Assembly (NCBI RefSeq): GCF_002743335.1 | Contig: NZ_PDZB01000003.1 | Span: 231,414-295,413, forward strand | DNA: 64,000 nucleotides | Direction: 5' to 3' | DNA from: Sporosarcina sp. P32b | GTDB taxonomy: Bacteria > Bacillota > Bacilli > Bacillales_A > Planococcaceae | In this document: positions 8,481 through 19,206 of the stretch, piece after piece | How the letters are laid out: the number at the start of each line of letters is the position of its first letter | Position numbering within the stretch: the stretch's first letter is position 1 | The notes under the pieces: model-generated | Databases searched by the model: none | Told to the model about the DNA's origin: nothing | What the model saw: only the letters and a program-made list of their open reading frames with translations | Made by a program: the position numbers and the translations under genes

Positions 8481-10802
8481 ATGCCGACGATTCAAAAACA
8501 GAACATCCCATTATTGCCACTTCGCGGAGTGATTGTTTATCCGACGATGCTTTTACATATTGATGTTGGCCGAGAACGCTCAATTTTCGCGATTGAACAT
8601 TCATTGGCAGGTGATCATCAGGTTTTCCTTGCGACCCAAAAAGATTTAAGTTTAGAAAACCCGGAAAAAGATGATTTACATGAAATAGGTACTCTGGCGA
8701 ACATCAAATCCATGACTCAATTACCGAATGGTACGTATCGCGTATTAATCGAGGGCATACATAGAGCAAAGTGGAGCAGTTATCAGGAAGCTGATCTATA
8801 TCCAGTTGTCAATGTTACATGTTACGAAGAGAGCGATGAAAAAGACGCGGAAGCAGAAGCATTGATGCGTTCACTTGTAGCTCAGTTCAAACGATATGCG
8901 AAGAATAGCAAACGTATTTCCGACGAAACACTGGAGACAGTTGAAAGCATTCAAGAACCGGGTAGATTAGCTGACATGATCGCATCGAACTTACCATTAA
9001 AATTAACAGCTAAACAAGAAGTGCTTGAAATTCTGGATGTACCTGAGCGTTTGGAATGGCTAATCAGTAGAATGTACAATGAACAGGAAATCATGGAGCT
9101 TGAACAAAAAATTAATGAACGTGTAAAAGAAGCAATGGAACGCACGCAAAAAGAGTTTTACTTACGTGAACAGTTAAAAGCAATTCAAACCGAACTAGGC
9201 GATAAAGATGGTAAAGGTCTCGAAGTGTCTGAGCTGAAGAAAAAAATTGAGGAAGCTAATATGCCACAATCAGTTAGAGAGACTGCTGAGCGTGAATTGG
9301 AACGGTATGAAAAAATTCCTTCCGTTTCAGCTGAAAGTGGTATCATTCGCAATTACATCGAGTGGCTCATTATGCTGCCATGGACGCATGCGACAGAAGA
9401 CCAGTTAGATTTGTCTCGTTCAGAAGAGATATTGAACCGTGACCATGAAGGTTTAGAAAACGTTAAAGAACGAATTTTAGAGTATCTCGCTGTGCGTCAG
9501 ATGACAAATTCTCTGCGTGGACCAATTCTATGCCTAGATGGTCCTCCAGGAGTCGGAAAAACTTCGTTAGCTCGTTCTATCGCTGAGTCTTTAGGACGTG
9601 AATTTGTTCGTCTGTCACTAGGTGGTGTTCGTGATGAATCTGAAATCCGTGGTCATCGTCGGACGTATGTAGGCGCGATGCCTGGGCGTATTATTCAAAG
9701 TATGAAAAAGGCAGGCACTATCAATCCGGTCTTCCTACTTGATGAAATTGATAAAATGTCGAATGATTTCCGAGGAGATCCGTCGTCTGCTATGCTGGAA
9801 GTACTGGATCCTGAACAAAACAGCAATTTCAGTGATCATTATATAGAAGAGCCGTATGATCTTTCGAGTGTATTATTCATTGCAACTTCGAATGATTTAG
9901 GGTCTATTCCTGGGCCGTTGCGTGATCGTATGGAAATTATTTCGATTCCTGGTTATACAGAACAGGAAAAACAATCGATTGCTATTAATCATTTGATTCC
10001 GAAACAGATGAAGGAACATGGCCTGAAGAAATCACAACTACGTTTCCAGGATGAAGCAGTACTGGAAGTCGTACGATACTATACACGTGAAGCTGGAGTG
10101 CGCTCACTTGAGCGAGAAATCGCCAGCATTTGTCGTAAAGCTGCGCGTCAAATTTTGGCGGGCGATAAGAAAAGCCTGACAGTCAGTCCGAAGTCTTTAG
10201 AAGCCTTACTTGGTAAAAAGCGTTTCCGGTTTGGACAGGCAGAAACGGTTAATCAAGTAGGGATGGCCACTGGACTTGCTTATACGTCAGTCGGTGGAGA
10301 TACATTGCAAATTGAGGTTTCATTATCTCCAGGTAAAGGTAAGTTATTGCTAACAGGTAAACTTGGGGATGTCATGAAGGAATCAGCACAAACGGCATTA
10401 TCCTATGTGCGTTCTAAAGCCATGACATTTAATATAGATCCTGATTTTCATGAAAAGTGGGATATTCATATTCACGTTCCGGAAGGCGCTACACCTAAAG
10501 ACGGACCTTCCGCCGGTATAACGATCGTAACGGCACTAGTATCCGCATTGACGGAACGTCCGATACGCCGTGAAGTTGGTATGACAGGAGAAGTGACCTT
10601 ACGTGGGCGTGTGTTGCCAATTGGTGGACTGAAACAAAAAACGCTTAGTGCTCACCGTGCAGGATTGCGCACGATCATCATCCCGTCAGATAACGAACGT
10701 GATTTGGATGATATTCCAGATAGTGTAAGAAAAGAATTAACATTTAAACTCGTGTCGGATGCTCATGAAGTACTCGATATCGCTTTGGAGGAAAAGAAAT
10801 GA
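8481..10802 (+). CDS. lonA: ATP-dependent protease LonA
   Basis: A 773-residue Lon protease of standard length. The N-terminal substrate-binding domain (about 1-200) and coiled-coil linker are followed by the AAA+ module (Walker A GPPGVGKT, Walker [10 protein letters not shown]). The C-terminal S16 protease domain has catalytic Ser in PKDGPSAG and the partner Lys in GGLKQKTL. It degrades misfolded and regulatory proteins in the cytosol. It lacks membrane spans, which separates LonA from LonB. GGAGGTGG precedes the ATG. Its stop overlaps the ysxC start (ATGA), so the two are translationally coupled. No lonB is present between clpX and lonA. Confidence 0.98.
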   Translation: MPTIQKQNIPLLPLRGVIVYPTMLLHIDVGRERSIFAIEHSLAGDHQVFLATQKDLSLENPEKDDLHEIGTLANIKSMTQLPNGTYRVLIEGIHRAKWSSYQEADLYPVVNVTCYEESDEKDAEAEALMRSLVAQFKRYAKNSKRISDETLETVESIQEPGRLADMIASNLPLKLTAKQEVLEILDVPERLEWLISRMYNEQEIMELEQKINERVKEAMERTQKEFYLREQLKAIQTELGDKDGKGLEVSELKKKIEEANMPQSVRETAERELERYEKIPSVSAESGIIRNYIEWLIMLPWTHATEDQLDLSRSEEILNRDHEGLENVKERILEYLAVRQMTNSLRGPILCLDGPPGVGKTSLARSIAESLGREFVRLSLGGVRDESEIRGHRRTYVGAMPGRIIQSMKKAGTINPVFLLDEIDKMSNDFRGDPSSAMLEVLDPEQNSNFSDHYIEEPYDLSSVLFIATSNDLGSIPGPLRDRMEIISIPGYTEQEKQSIAINHLIPKQMKEHGLKKSQLRFQDEAVLEVVRYYTREAGVRSLEREIASICRKAARQILAGDKKSLTVSPKSLEALLGKKRFRFGQAETVNQVGMATGLAYTSVGGDTLQIEVSLSPGKGKLLLTGKLGDVMKESAQTALSYVRSKAMTFNIDPDFHEKWDIHIHVPEGATPKDGPSAGITIVTALVSALTERPIRREVGMTGEVTLRGRVLPIGGLKQKTLSAHRAGLRTIIIPSDNERDLDDIPDSVRKELTFKLVSDAHEVLDIALEEKK

Positions 10803-11380
10803 AAGTCCATAACGTTGAAATGATTATGAGTGCGGTTAGACCTGAACAATATCCAACAGAAGGTTATCCTGAATTTGCGTTAGCCGGTCGTTCGAATGTA
10901 GGGAAATCTTCCTTCATTAATAAAATGATTGGACGCAAAAGCTTGGCTCGTACATCTTCAAAACCAGGGAAGACCCAAACGCTCAATTTCTATAAAATTG
11001 AGGAAAAATTATTTTTCGTAGACGTACCAGGGTATGGCTATGCGAAAGTGTCGAAAACAGAAAAAGAAAAATGGGGCGGTATGATCGAACAATACATTAC
11101 ATCACGCGAAGAATTGCGTGCGGTAGTGCAGATTGTCGATTTACGTCATCCACCGACAAAAGACGACTGCATGATGCACGATTTCCTTTCTCATTATAAT
11201 ATCCCGACAATTGTCGTTGCGACAAAAGCGGATAAAATACCTAAAGGTAAATGGGAAAAGCATAAGAAAGTCGTTCGCACAACATTTAACATGGAAATAC
11301 ATGAGCCGCTCATACTGTTTTCATCTGAAAAGGGAATGGGTATGGATGAAGCATGGCGTGAAATTGAAAGCCGCATGTAA
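10799..11380 (+). CDS. ysxC: Ribosome-assembly GTPase YsxC/EngB
   Basis: A 193-residue single-domain GTPase of the TrmE-Era-EngA-like class. G1 is GRSNVGKSS, the switch region [11 protein letters not shown] contains G2, G3 is DVPGYGYA, and G4 is TKADK. The family is required for late assembly of the 50S ribosomal subunit in Bacillus. It starts within the lonA stop codon and is the last gene of a lonA-ysxC pair. The order lonA-ysxC-hemA matches B. subtilis. Confidence 0.97.
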   Translation: MKVHNVEMIMSAVRPEQYPTEGYPEFALAGRSNVGKSSFINKMIGRKSLARTSSKPGKTQTLNFYKIEEKLFFVDVPGYGYAKVSKTEKEKWGGMIEQYITSREELRAVVQIVDLRHPPTKDDCMMHDFLSHYNIPTIVVATKADKIPKGKWEKHKKVVRTTFNMEIHEPLILFSSEKGMGMDEAWREIESRM

Positions 11381-11463
11381 ATAACGTGTGATTTTTGATG
11401 GAATTGCTACATTATGACTTCAAACGATGTTCACAATTTGCATTCCGACTAAAGCGCTATGTA

Positions 11464-11472
11464 TGTTATAAT
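11464..11472 (+). promoter_or_regulatory. Extended -10 promoter of hemA
   Basis: TGTTATAAT is an extended -10 (TGn plus the consensus TATAAT) about 40 bases before the hemA ATG. A weak TTCCGA lies 18 bases upstream of the hexamer (11443-11448). Confidence 0.6.
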
Positions 11473-11510
11473 GAATGTAAGAAAAAGATTCCGAAAGGTG
11501 TGAGCACCTA

Positions 11511-12887
11511 ATGTATACAGTCGTTGTCGGTGTTAACCACCGAACCGCCCCTGTCGAAATTAGAGAGAAGCTGTCATTCGTCGAGGCTGATTTACCACAA
11601 GCGATGCAAACATTGCAACAGCAAAAGAGCATCTTGGAAAACATCATTATTTCTACTTGTAACCGCACCGAGATTTACGCGGTGGTGGATCAGATTCATA
11701 CTGGACGATATTATATAAAAAAATTCCTTGCTGATTGGTTTTCTATTCCTATGGAGGAATTCTCCAGTCATTTGATTATTCATGAAGAAGATGGTGCAGT
11801 GGAACATTTATTACGTGTAACTGCAGGCATTGATTCCATGGTACTTGGTGAAACGCAAATTTTAGGACAAGTTCGCAGTAGTTTTTTTGCTGCACAAAAT
11901 ATTGGTACAACAGGTACCGTATTCAATGAATTGTTTAAACAAGCGATTACGACAGCAAAAAGAGCGCATACGGACACTGCAATTGGAGAAAATGCCGTGT
12001 CAGTTTCCTATGCAGCAGTAGAACTTGGGAGAAAGATTTTCGGTTCTCTCAAGGATAAGCATATTGCCATTCTTGGAGCCGGTACGATGGGTGAATTAGC
12101 AGTCAAGAACTTGCAAGGAAGCGGTGTTGGGAAGATTACTGTGATCAACCGGACATTCTCTAAGGCAGAAATTCTAGCGGCGAAATTTAATGGTGAAGCG
12201 AAATCTATGCAAGAGTTGCAGTGTTTGTTACTCGAAGCAGATATATTGATCAGTTCAACAGGAGCTACTGAATATGTCATCGATTATGAATTGATGGATT
12301 TTGTAGAGAGACTTCGTAAAGGCAAGCCACTATTTATGGTGGATATTGCTGTGCCACGTGACCTCGATCCAAAAATTGGTGAACTGAGTAGTGTATTCTT
12401 ATATGATATTGATGATTTGCAAGGCATTGTTGAAGCAAACTTAGCTGAGCGTAAGCGTGCAGCTGATGAGATCGGTTTGATGATCGAACAAGAAGTTGTT
12501 GCATTTAAAGAATGGTTAACAACACTAGGTGTCGTGCCGATGATTTCTGCTTTGCGTAAAAAGGCAAGTCGTATTCAGAGTGAAACGATGGCTAGCATCG
12601 AAAATAAGATGCCTGATTTAACAGAACGTGAAAAGAAAGTTCTGAACAAGCATACAAAGTCGATTATTAATCAATTATTAAAAGAACCTATTTTACAGGC
12701 TAAAGAATTATCTACTGATAAAAAAGCAGCAGAGAAACTCGCACTTTTTGAACAAATCTTTGGGATCTCAGAAGATGTTGTAACAGAAAAGGAACAGCTG
12801 GCATTACAGGCAAAAGAGCGTCTTCAAAAACGGGCTGATCAAAAATCAGACGTAGTTGATGTGACGAACTTAAATTATCAACACTAA
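11511..12887 (+). CDS. hemA: Glutamyl-tRNA reductase
   Basis: A 458-residue enzyme that reduces glutamyl-tRNA(Glu) to glutamate-1-semialdehyde with NADPH, the first committed step of C5 haem synthesis. Catalytic Cys50 lies in [10 protein letters not shown]. The NADPH-binding motif is [11 protein letters not shown], and a helical dimerisation domain forms the C-terminal third. A good ribosome site (AAAGGTGTGAG) precedes the ATG. In B. subtilis it heads the hemAXCDBL operon. Here a strong terminator-like hairpin lies directly after it, so downstream genes may depend on read-through or another promoter. Confidence 0.98.
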   Translation: MYTVVVGVNHRTAPVEIREKLSFVEADLPQAMQTLQQQKSILENIIISTCNRTEIYAVVDQIHTGRYYIKKFLADWFSIPMEEFSSHLIIHEEDGAVEHLLRVTAGIDSMVLGETQILGQVRSSFFAAQNIGTTGTVFNELFKQAITTAKRAHTDTAIGENAVSVSYAAVELGRKIFGSLKDKHIAILGAGTMGELAVKNLQGSGVGKITVINRTFSKAEILAAKFNGEAKSMQELQCLLLEADILISSTGATEYVIDYELMDFVERLRKGKPLFMVDIAVPRDLDPKIGELSSVFLYDIDDLQGIVEANLAERKRAADEIGLMIEQEVVAFKEWLTTLGVVPMISALRKKASRIQSETMASIENKMPDLTEREKKVLNKHTKSIINQLLKEPILQAKELSTDKKAAEKLALFEQIFGISEDVVTEKEQLALQAKERLQKRADQKSDVVDVTNLNYQH

Positions 12888-12891
12888 TCCC

Positions 12892-12942
12892 AGGTGGTTC
12901 TGTATCTGTCTTTCACAAGAACGATACAGGGCCACTTTTTTA
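12892..12942 (+). terminator. Terminator-like hairpin between hemA and hemX
   Basis: GTGGTTCTGTATC can pair with GATACAGGGCCAC (13 pairs including two G-U), followed by TTTTTT. It lies inside what is normally one haem operon, so it may act as a partial terminator or attenuator. Confidence 0.8.
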
Positions 12943-13108
12943 TTGCGGTTAAATAAGCAGTAAATGTATAACTGTTCATATCAATAGTAGAAAGATGCTT
13001 ACTATGGATGCAATTATTTGCAGTAACACCCTCTCATTTGAGACAATGTAGACGAACACTCCTTACTAGCAAAAGAGAGGTTTTCGCTTGAAAGGCAGAG
13101 AATAGCAT

Positions 13109-13939
13109 ATGGTTGATTTAACCGTCGCAAGACTTCAGGAATTCATGATTGTCCTTTATGCCCTCGGTCTTGTTTTCTACTTTATTGATTACTTGAAGAA
13201 GTCAAAAGCTGTCCAACGTATTGCTTTTTGGCTCATCGTTACCGTATGGGTTACACAAACCGCGATTTTATCACTTTATATTATTCAGATGAAACGCTTT
13301 CCAGTATTATCGCTAGTTGAAGGAATTTATTTTTATGTATGGTTGCTGGTTACATTATCTATTGTGTTCCAGTTGATTTATAAAGTGAACTTTATGGTGT
13401 TTTTCACAAATATCATTGGTTTTGCATTTTTAATGATTCATGTCTTTTCCAATTTGAAATACACAGCGTCCACAGTAGGTGATTCGCTCATTTCAGAAGT
13501 ACTATTTGTTCACATTACGTCAGCAATCCTCTCGTATGCAGTGTTCGCATTAGCATTTGTTTTTGCGGTATTATATTTGATTGTCTATAACGTATTAAAA
13601 AGTAAGAAGTTTGGAAAGCGCTTTTCCAGTCTACCCAATTTACATCAGACGATGACGGGAATGAAAATGTCGATCTATACCGGTATTCCGATTTTATTCG
13701 TCAGTCTGTTATTTGGTGTTCAGTGGGCGTATGTAGCGCTTGAAGATTGGTCTCCGTTTGATGTGAAAATTATGGGATCATTTGCAGTATTACTCATCTA
13801 TTCTTCGGTTATTTATTTCAATTATAAGGGAAAGCTTCAATCAGTGGAGTTTGCCTGGATGACGATATTTGCATTTCTCTTAACGGTCATTAATTTCTTT
13901 TTAGGCAGTACGCTGTCACAATTTCATTTATGGATATAA
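13109..13939 (+). CDS. hemX: HemX, CcsA/ResC-like integral membrane protein
   Basis: A 276-residue protein with about eight hydrophobic spans, of the cytochrome c assembly (CcsA-like) superfamily. Position between hemA and hemC matches hemX of B. subtilis, where HemX negatively affects HemA abundance. The ATG at 13109 has only a weak AAAGG 13 bases upstream, so translation may be poor. hemC follows after 15 bases. The 220-base gap from hemA contains the hemA terminator and no strong sigma-A promoter that I can identify. Confidence 0.92.
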   Translation: MVDLTVARLQEFMIVLYALGLVFYFIDYLKKSKAVQRIAFWLIVTVWVTQTAILSLYIIQMKRFPVLSLVEGIYFYVWLLVTLSIVFQLIYKVNFMVFFTNIIGFAFLMIHVFSNLKYTASTVGDSLISEVLFVHITSAILSYAVFALAFVFAVLYLIVYNVLKSKKFGKRFSSLPNLHQTMTGMKMSIYTGIPILFVSLLFGVQWAYVALEDWSPFDVKIMGSFAVLLIYSSVIYFNYKGKLQSVEFAWMTIFAFLLTVINFFLGSTLSQFHLWI

Positions 13940-13954
13940 GAAAGGGAGAGTTTT

Positions 13955-14884
13955 GTGAGAAAAATTATTGTAGGTTCACGCAGAAGTAAACTAGCATTAA
14001 CTCAAACGAAGTGGTTCATCGAACAAATGAAGCAGGCGGGTGCACCTTTTGAGTTTGAAGTAAAAGAGATTGTGACGAAAGGCGATCAAATCTTGGACGT
14101 CATGTTGTCAAAAGTTGGCGGAAAAGGGTTATTTGTAAAAGAAATTCAACAAGCTTTATTTGATAAAGAAATTGATTTTGCCGTACATAGCATGAAAGAT
14201 ATGCCAGCGGTAATTCCTGACGGTTTGACAGTCGGCTGTATTCCTAAACGTGTAGATCCACGTGATGCGTACATCGCAAACGACCATGTGCGTTTCATGG
14301 ACTTACCGATCGGAGCGGTTGTCGGTACATCCAGTCTTCGTCGCAGTTCACAGTTATTGCTGTTACGTCCGGATATTGAAATTAAGTGGATTCGCGGCAA
14401 TATTGATACACGCCTACGTAAGCTTCAAGATGGTGAATATGATGCAATTCTTTTAGCGGCAGCAGGACTTAAGCGTATGGGCTGGGATGACAATATCGTC
14501 ACAGAACACCTATCGCTTGAAGATTGTATTCCAGCAGTAGGACAAGGTGCATTAGCGATTGAATGTCGTGAAGACGATACAGAATTACTAAATGAACTAG
14601 CGAAATTAACAGATAAGAATACTTGGATTGAACTACAGGCTGAGCGTACATTCCTTAATGAAATGGATGGTTCTTGCCAAGTGCCAATCGGTGGATTTGC
14701 AACGTTTGATGGTAATGAAGTGGAAATGACTGGCTTCATCGCTTCTCCGGATGCAGTTCAAGTGTTCCGTGAAACTGTGAAAGGAACAGATCCTGTTGCA
14801 GTCGGTAAAGAAGTCAGTAGAATTTTACGCGACCAAGGTGCTGCTGAAGTAATCGAGAAAGTGAAGGCGGATATGGATGCGTAA
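13955..14884 (+). CDS. hemC: Hydroxymethylbilane synthase (porphobilinogen deaminase)
   Basis: A 309-residue enzyme that polymerises four porphobilinogens into hydroxymethylbilane. Cys241 in GSCQVPIG carries the dipyrromethane cofactor. The N-terminal [10 protein letters not shown] and the substrate-binding GTSSLRR (about 124-130) are present. Translation starts at GTG 13955 after AAGGGAGAG. The end overlaps the start of hemD by eight bases, which indicates coupling. Confidence 0.98.
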   Translation: MRKIIVGSRRSKLALTQTKWFIEQMKQAGAPFEFEVKEIVTKGDQILDVMLSKVGGKGLFVKEIQQALFDKEIDFAVHSMKDMPAVIPDGLTVGCIPKRVDPRDAYIANDHVRFMDLPIGAVVGTSSLRRSSQLLLLRPDIEIKWIRGNIDTRLRKLQDGEYDAILLAAAGLKRMGWDDNIVTEHLSLEDCIPAVGQGALAIECREDDTELLNELAKLTDKNTWIELQAERTFLNEMDGSCQVPIGGFATFDGNEVEMTGFIASPDAVQVFRETVKGTDPVAVGKEVSRILRDQGAAEVIEKVKADMDA

Positions 14885-15641
14885 CGCATTACCGTTAGCA
14901 GGAGAAACGGTTATTTTCACCGGAACACCAAAATCTGCGGAAGCTGCCGAACTTGTGAAAAGTTACGGTGGCATTCCGGTTTCGATTCCGCTTATTGAAG
15001 TCGGAGAAATACAGAAGAAGGCTGATCAGCAAAAATTGCAACAAGCAATGAAGGCTGATTGGCTCATTTTTACGAGCCAATCGGCAGTTGCTGCGTTCCG
15101 CGCTAAGATGTTGCGGTTCAATGTAACGGCTGATACGTTCAACGGAAAAGTTGCCGCGGTCGGAACTCGAACAGCGGCTGCGTTAGATAAACTTGGCTTT
15201 GCCGTGTCTTTCATTCCGAGCGTTTTTAGTGCAGATGTTTTCGTCAAACAGTTTAATCCAAAAAAGTCAGAACGATTACATGTAGTCTTTTTGAAAGGCA
15301 CTCTCGCTGGTAGTTTGATTCGTGAAGAGTTGCCGTTTCATGTATCGGAATGGACAGTCTATGAGACCAAGAGTGCAACGAGTGAAATAGATAAATTGAG
15401 TCGTTTTATACTCCATAAAAATCAGGTGTCTGTTTTGTTCGCAAGCCCATCGGCGGTTGAAGTATTCTCTTCACGTATTGCGCCGAAAACAACGTGGTTC
15501 GGCTTTACGGTTTGCGCAATTGGACATGTTACGGAACGTGCGTTATTAAAAGTAGGCGCGCCCGTTCACGTCAAACCTGAAACGTATACATTAGTCGAGC
15601 TAGTTCATGAGCTGGCCAAACGAAAGGGAGAATTCAAGTGA
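14877..15641 (+). CDS. hemD: Uroporphyrinogen-III synthase
   Basis: A 254-residue protein matching the poorly conserved HemD family in length and position. It cyclises hydroxymethylbilane with inversion of ring D. The motif LIFTSQSAV (about residue 62) is the family signature of the first lobe, and [10 protein letters not shown] is the second-lobe equivalent. Its start lies within hemC and its stop overlaps the GTG of hemB (GTGA), so hemC-hemD-hemB are tightly coupled. Confidence 0.95.
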   Translation: MRNALPLAGETVIFTGTPKSAEAAELVKSYGGIPVSIPLIEVGEIQKKADQQKLQQAMKADWLIFTSQSAVAAFRAKMLRFNVTADTFNGKVAAVGTRTAAALDKLGFAVSFIPSVFSADVFVKQFNPKKSERLHVVFLKGTLAGSLIREELPFHVSEWTVYETKSATSEIDKLSRFILHKNQVSVLFASPSAVEVFSSRIAPKTTWFGFTVCAIGHVTERALLKVGAPVHVKPETYTLVELVHELAKRKGEFK

Positions 15642-16618
15642 ATCCAATAGAATTTAAGCGTCATCGTAGACTTCGTACACATCCTACCGTTCGAGCGATG
15701 GTAAGAGAGACAGAAATTAAAGCAGCGGATTTCATTTATCCTATCTTTGTTACAGAAGGCGAGAACGTACGTAATCCAATTGCTTCTATGCCAGGAGTAG
15801 ATCAGTTTTCAATTGATTTATTATTGAAAGAAACAGATGAAGTAGTTGAGTTAGGTATTTCTTCTATTATTTTATTTGGTATACCTTCCGAAAAGGATGC
15901 AACTGGTTCTGAAGCGTATGACGATGAAGGAATCATTCAGCGTGCAACACGCGCAGTGAAGGAACGTCATCCAGAATTAGTCGTAGTAGCAGATACTTGC
16001 CTATGTGAGTACACAGACCACGGTCACTGTGGCGTTATTCATGACAATGATGTAGATAATGATGCAAGTCTCGTATTGCTTGCGAAGACAGCAGTCAGCC
16101 AAGCGAAAGCTGGAGCGGATATTATTGCACCATCAAATATGATGGACGGCTTTGTGGCAGTTATTCGTCAAGCGTTAGATGATGCAGGATTCCAAAACAT
16201 TCCGATCATGTCGTATGCGGTTAAATATGCATCTGCTTATTACGGTCCATTCCGTGAAGCAGCGCAATCTACACCACAATTTGGTGATCGTAAAACGTAT
16301 CAAATGGATCCAGCAAATCGTATGGAAGCAATGCGTGAAGCAGAATCCGATATTCTTGAAGGCGCGGATTTCTTAATTGTTAAGCCGGCATTGTCTTACC
16401 TAGATATCATTCGCGATGTGAAGAATCATGTGCTATTGCCTGTCGTAGCGTATAACGTTAGTGGGGAATACGCAATGGTTAAAGCAGCAGCGTTAAATGG
16501 CTGGGTAGACGAGAAGAAAATTGTATTAGAAACGTTAACAAGTATGAAGCGTGCAGGCGCAGATATCATCATGACGTATCATGCAAAAGATGCTGCTCGC
16601 TGGTTGGAGGAGAAGTAA
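15638..16618 (+). CDS. hemB: Delta-aminolevulinic acid dehydratase (porphobilinogen synthase)
   Basis: A 326-residue enzyme that condenses two 5-aminolevulinates to porphobilinogen. Active-site lysines are K196 (SYAVKYASA) and K249 (LIVKPALSY). A cysteine-rich zinc site is visible as C121, C123 and C131 in [14 protein letters not shown], which makes it a zinc-dependent type. Translation starts at GTG 15638 after AAAGGGAGAA. hemL follows after one base. Confidence 0.98.
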   Translation: MNPIEFKRHRRLRTHPTVRAMVRETEIKAADFIYPIFVTEGENVRNPIASMPGVDQFSIDLLLKETDEVVELGISSIILFGIPSEKDATGSEAYDDEGIIQRATRAVKERHPELVVVADTCLCEYTDHGHCGVIHDNDVDNDASLVLLAKTAVSQAKAGADIIAPSNMMDGFVAVIRQALDDAGFQNIPIMSYAVKYASAYYGPFREAAQSTPQFGDRKTYQMDPANRMEAMREAESDILEGADFLIVKPALSYLDIIRDVKNHVLLPVVAYNVSGEYAMVKAAALNGWVDEKKIVLETLTSMKRAGADIIMTYHAKDAARWLEEK

Positions 16619-16619
16619 T

Positions 16620-17915
16620 ATGGGACAAAAAACAAATACGAACTCTAAAGAGGCTTTCAAAAAAGCCGTTGATTTAATGCCGGGTGGGGTCAACTCACCA
16701 GTTCGTGCATTCAAATCAGTCAATATGGATCCGATCTTTATGGAAAGTGGTAAAGGTGCGATTATTAAAGATATCGATGGCAATGAATATATTGACTATG
16801 TTCTATCTTGGGGTCCTCTAATCCTAGGACACACACACCCTGACGTAGTATCTGCAATTCAAAAAGTAGCTGAAACAGGTACAAGTTTCGGAGCGCCTAC
16901 TCTTCTTGAAAATGAATTGGCAGAGCTTGTGATCGACCGTGTACCATCCATTGAAATGGTGCGTATGGTATCTTCAGGTACGGAAGCGACGATGAGTGCA
17001 CTTCGATTAGCACGTGGCTATACGAAGCGTAATAAAATCCTTAAATTCGAAGGTTGCTATCACGGACATGCGGATTCTTTGCTTATTAAAGCGGGATCGG
17101 GTGTCGCTACATTAGGTTTACCTGATAGCCCTGGAGTGCCTGAATCGATTGCGCAAAACACTCTTACGGTTCCATATAACGACCTGGAAAGTGTTAAATT
17201 AGCTATTAAAGAGTACGGAGACGACCTTGCTGCGATTATTGTAGAACCTGTTGCAGGAAACATGGGTGTTGTAGGACCGGATAACGGCTTCCTTAAAGGC
17301 TTACGTGATTTGACCGAAGAAAACGGTTCATTACTCATCTTTGATGAAGTCATGACTGGATTCCGTGTGGGTTATAAATGCGCACAAGGTCATTTCAACA
17401 TCAAACCAGACATTACATGTCTAGGTAAAGTAATCGGTGGCGGACTCCCTGTAGGAGCGTATGGCGGTTCACGCAAGATTATGGAGCATGTAGCGCCGGC
17501 GGGAACTATTTATCAAGCGGGTACATTGTCTGGTAACCCATTAGCCATGACAGCTGGTATCGAAACGTTGAGAAAGTTGACACCGAAAACATACGAACAC
17601 TTCATCAAGCTTGGCGATCAGTTGGAAGAAGGTTTCCGCGCAGCAGCGAAAGCTAATAATATTCCACATACTGTTAACCGTGCAGGTTCTATGATTGGTT
17701 TCTTCTTTACAGACGAACGCGTCAATAACTATGACAAAGCGAAAACATCCGATTTGGAACTGTTCGCAGAATATTACCGTCTGATGGCGGAAGAAGGTAT
17801 TTTCTTACCACCTTCCCAATTCGAAGGTATGTTCTTGTCAGCGGCACACACAGAAGAGCATATCGCGAAAACTGTGGAAGCATTCCATACGGTATTTGAG
17901 AAGTTAAAACGATAA
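16620..17915 (+). CDS. hemL: Glutamate-1-semialdehyde 2,1-aminomutase
   Basis: A 431-residue PLP enzyme of the class III aminotransferase fold that converts glutamate-1-semialdehyde to 5-aminolevulinate. K270 in CLGKVIGGG binds PLP, and [17 protein letters not shown] binds its phosphate. ATG at 16620 follows GGAGGAGAAG; a longer in-frame ORF from 16581 would overlap hemB and is not favoured. It is the last gene of the hem cluster and is followed by a strong terminator. Confidence 0.98.
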   Translation: MGQKTNTNSKEAFKKAVDLMPGGVNSPVRAFKSVNMDPIFMESGKGAIIKDIDGNEYIDYVLSWGPLILGHTHPDVVSAIQKVAETGTSFGAPTLLENELAELVIDRVPSIEMVRMVSSGTEATMSALRLARGYTKRNKILKFEGCYHGHADSLLIKAGSGVATLGLPDSPGVPESIAQNTLTVPYNDLESVKLAIKEYGDDLAAIIVEPVAGNMGVVGPDNGFLKGLRDLTEENGSLLIFDEVMTGFRVGYKCAQGHFNIKPDITCLGKVIGGGLPVGAYGGSRKIMEHVAPAGTIYQAGTLSGNPLAMTAGIETLRKLTPKTYEHFIKLGDQLEEGFRAAAKANNIPHTVNRAGSMIGFFFTDERVNNYDKAKTSDLELFAEYYRLMAEEGIFLPPSQFEGMFLSAAHTEEHIAKTVEAFHTVFEKLKR

Positions 17916-17920
17916 TTATG

Positions 17921-17957
17921 AAGCGCCAGGCAAATTTATTTGCTTGGCGCTTTTTTA
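17921..17957 (+). terminator. Terminator of the hem operon
   Basis: AAGCGCCAGGCAAAT pairs with ATTTGCTTGGCGCTT with one G-U pair, followed by TTTTT. Confidence 0.9.
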
Positions 17958-18083
17958 TGTCCATTATTTTAGGGGGATGGCAGGGTTACGATTACTTCCA
18001 TTATAATCTACACTATACTTTACTTCTAAACTCCTCCATTTCTTCATATAGTAGCCTGAGTTAAGAAAAGGAGTGAAGCGAAA

Positions 18084-18707
18084 ATGACGACGCATCAATG
18101 GACATTGCAAGAGTCTTTTTATTTCCCTGCTGAGTACGGGGCATTTGCTGAATCGGCTGAGGTAAAGGTGACGCCAGGGTTTACGGAAGAGCGTACGGAG
18201 GAAGCGATCCGCTTGCAAGGGATCTATCATATCGCGGCAAACGTTGTATTTGATGCAGACAAGCAAGTGGAATTGGCAACTGATGATGCATTAGTTATTA
18301 ATGACGTGGAAGTAGAAAACAATAAAGGGTATTTTGAGTATGCTGTGCCTCTGAATGTTGATCTGCCAGTAGAACTCGATGGAGACTTGCAACTTGAAGT
18401 GCAGGATATTAAAACTGCAACACAGGAAGACGGAGGATTGAAGCTCGAGTGGACTGTTCATTTGAAACAGGATAAGCCTGTACAAGAAGCGGTCGTTATT
18501 GAAGAAGAGCCCGCTGCGCCAGAGTTCGTAGCTGCATCGACATCTCATATGGAGTTTCTTGCAAATGCGGATCGTGCGATAGAGCAAGTAACTAATGAAA
18601 TGGAAGACTTTCTCCTATACATCGCCGAGATGGATGACGATGTAACGAGAAAGATCTTCCATTCAAATAATGTTTTTGTAGAAGCAGAAGGACAAAGCAG
18701 CGAGTAA
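18084..18707 (+). CDS. Short SpoVID-like spore-coat morphogenetic protein lacking LysM
   Basis: A 207-residue acidic protein. Its first 140 residues (opening HQWTLQESFYFP, then EAIRLQGIYHIAANV and FEYAVPLNVDLP) resemble the N-terminal domain of SpoVID, which B. subtilis encodes at this same place after hemL. SpoVID directs coat encasement around the forespore. The C-terminal part has an acidic linker and a conserved-looking tail (MEFLANADRAIEQVTN), but no LysM domain, which B. subtilis SpoVID does carry. ysxE, which normally follows, is also absent here. The start ATG has AAAAGGAGTGAAG upstream. Function is inferred from position and partial similarity. Confidence 0.7.
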   Translation: MTTHQWTLQESFYFPAEYGAFAESAEVKVTPGFTEERTEEAIRLQGIYHIAANVVFDADKQVELATDDALVINDVEVENNKGYFEYAVPLNVDLPVELDGDLQLEVQDIKTATQEDGGLKLEWTVHLKQDKPVQEAVVIEEEPAAPEFVAASTSHMEFLANADRAIEQVTNEMEDFLLYIAEMDDDVTRKIFHSNNVFVEAEGQSSE

Positions 18708-18889
18708 GCAAAATACTAAAAAGTCGCCAGTGGTCGGGACTAAAAGTAACCGAATCAATTGAAAAACGGTTAACGGAATAATACAGCCTTTACAATAAAA
18801 TCTCGTTTTTCGAAGCCATGGCGGTAACAAGTAGGGATTATATCCTCTTCGCATCGTTCACCATCCTTTCTCTATAGACTACTATTCAG

Positions 18890-18919
18890 TTGACGGACGC
18901 TACATGTTTCGCTTATAAT
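18890..18919 (+). promoter_or_regulatory. Sigma-A promoter of valS
   Basis: TTGACG (18890-18895), an 18-base spacer and TATAAT (18914-18919), placed just before the T-box leader. Confidence 0.75.
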
Positions 18920-18925
18920 AATGGG

Positions 18926-19177
18926 TATATGAATATAAATGCGAAGAGTAGGAAAGTACATGTGAACCGTTTTCTTTAGAGAGGGTGCGATTGGTGGAAC
19001 GTACCTGGAAACAACATATGGAAGTCCCCTATGAGCAGTTTCTGTGAAATTATAGTAGCAGAATCCGGTGAAGACCGTTACCAAATCATGAAGATGTAAT
19101 GCTTTTTAGCGTTCATAAATAAAGGTGGTACCACGAGCTCCTTCGTCCTTTTACCGGGATGAGTGGGGCTTTTTTGT
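18926..19177 (+). promoter_or_regulatory. T-box riboswitch leader of valS
   Basis: A 250-base leader between promoter and valS has the T-box core AAGGTGGTACCACG at 19122-19135. An AGAGAG-type GA motif lies in the Stem I region near 18980. Directly after the T-box, GAGCTCC... pairs with ...GGGGCT and a TTTTTT run (about 19134-19177), the terminator. The known mechanism is that uncharged tRNA pairs through its anticodon with the specifier and through its CCA end with the T-box bulge, favouring antitermination. The downstream gene implies tRNA(Val); I could not place the specifier codon with confidence. Confidence 0.9.
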
Positions 19178-19206
19178 ATCCCTTTTTATTTGAAGGAGGA
19201 ACTGAA

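Noticed and set aside
18708..18889. Remnant of ysxE between the spoVID-like gene and valS
   Set aside because: Neither strand shows stretches resembling the kinase-fold motifs; the gap looks like plain intergenic DNA.
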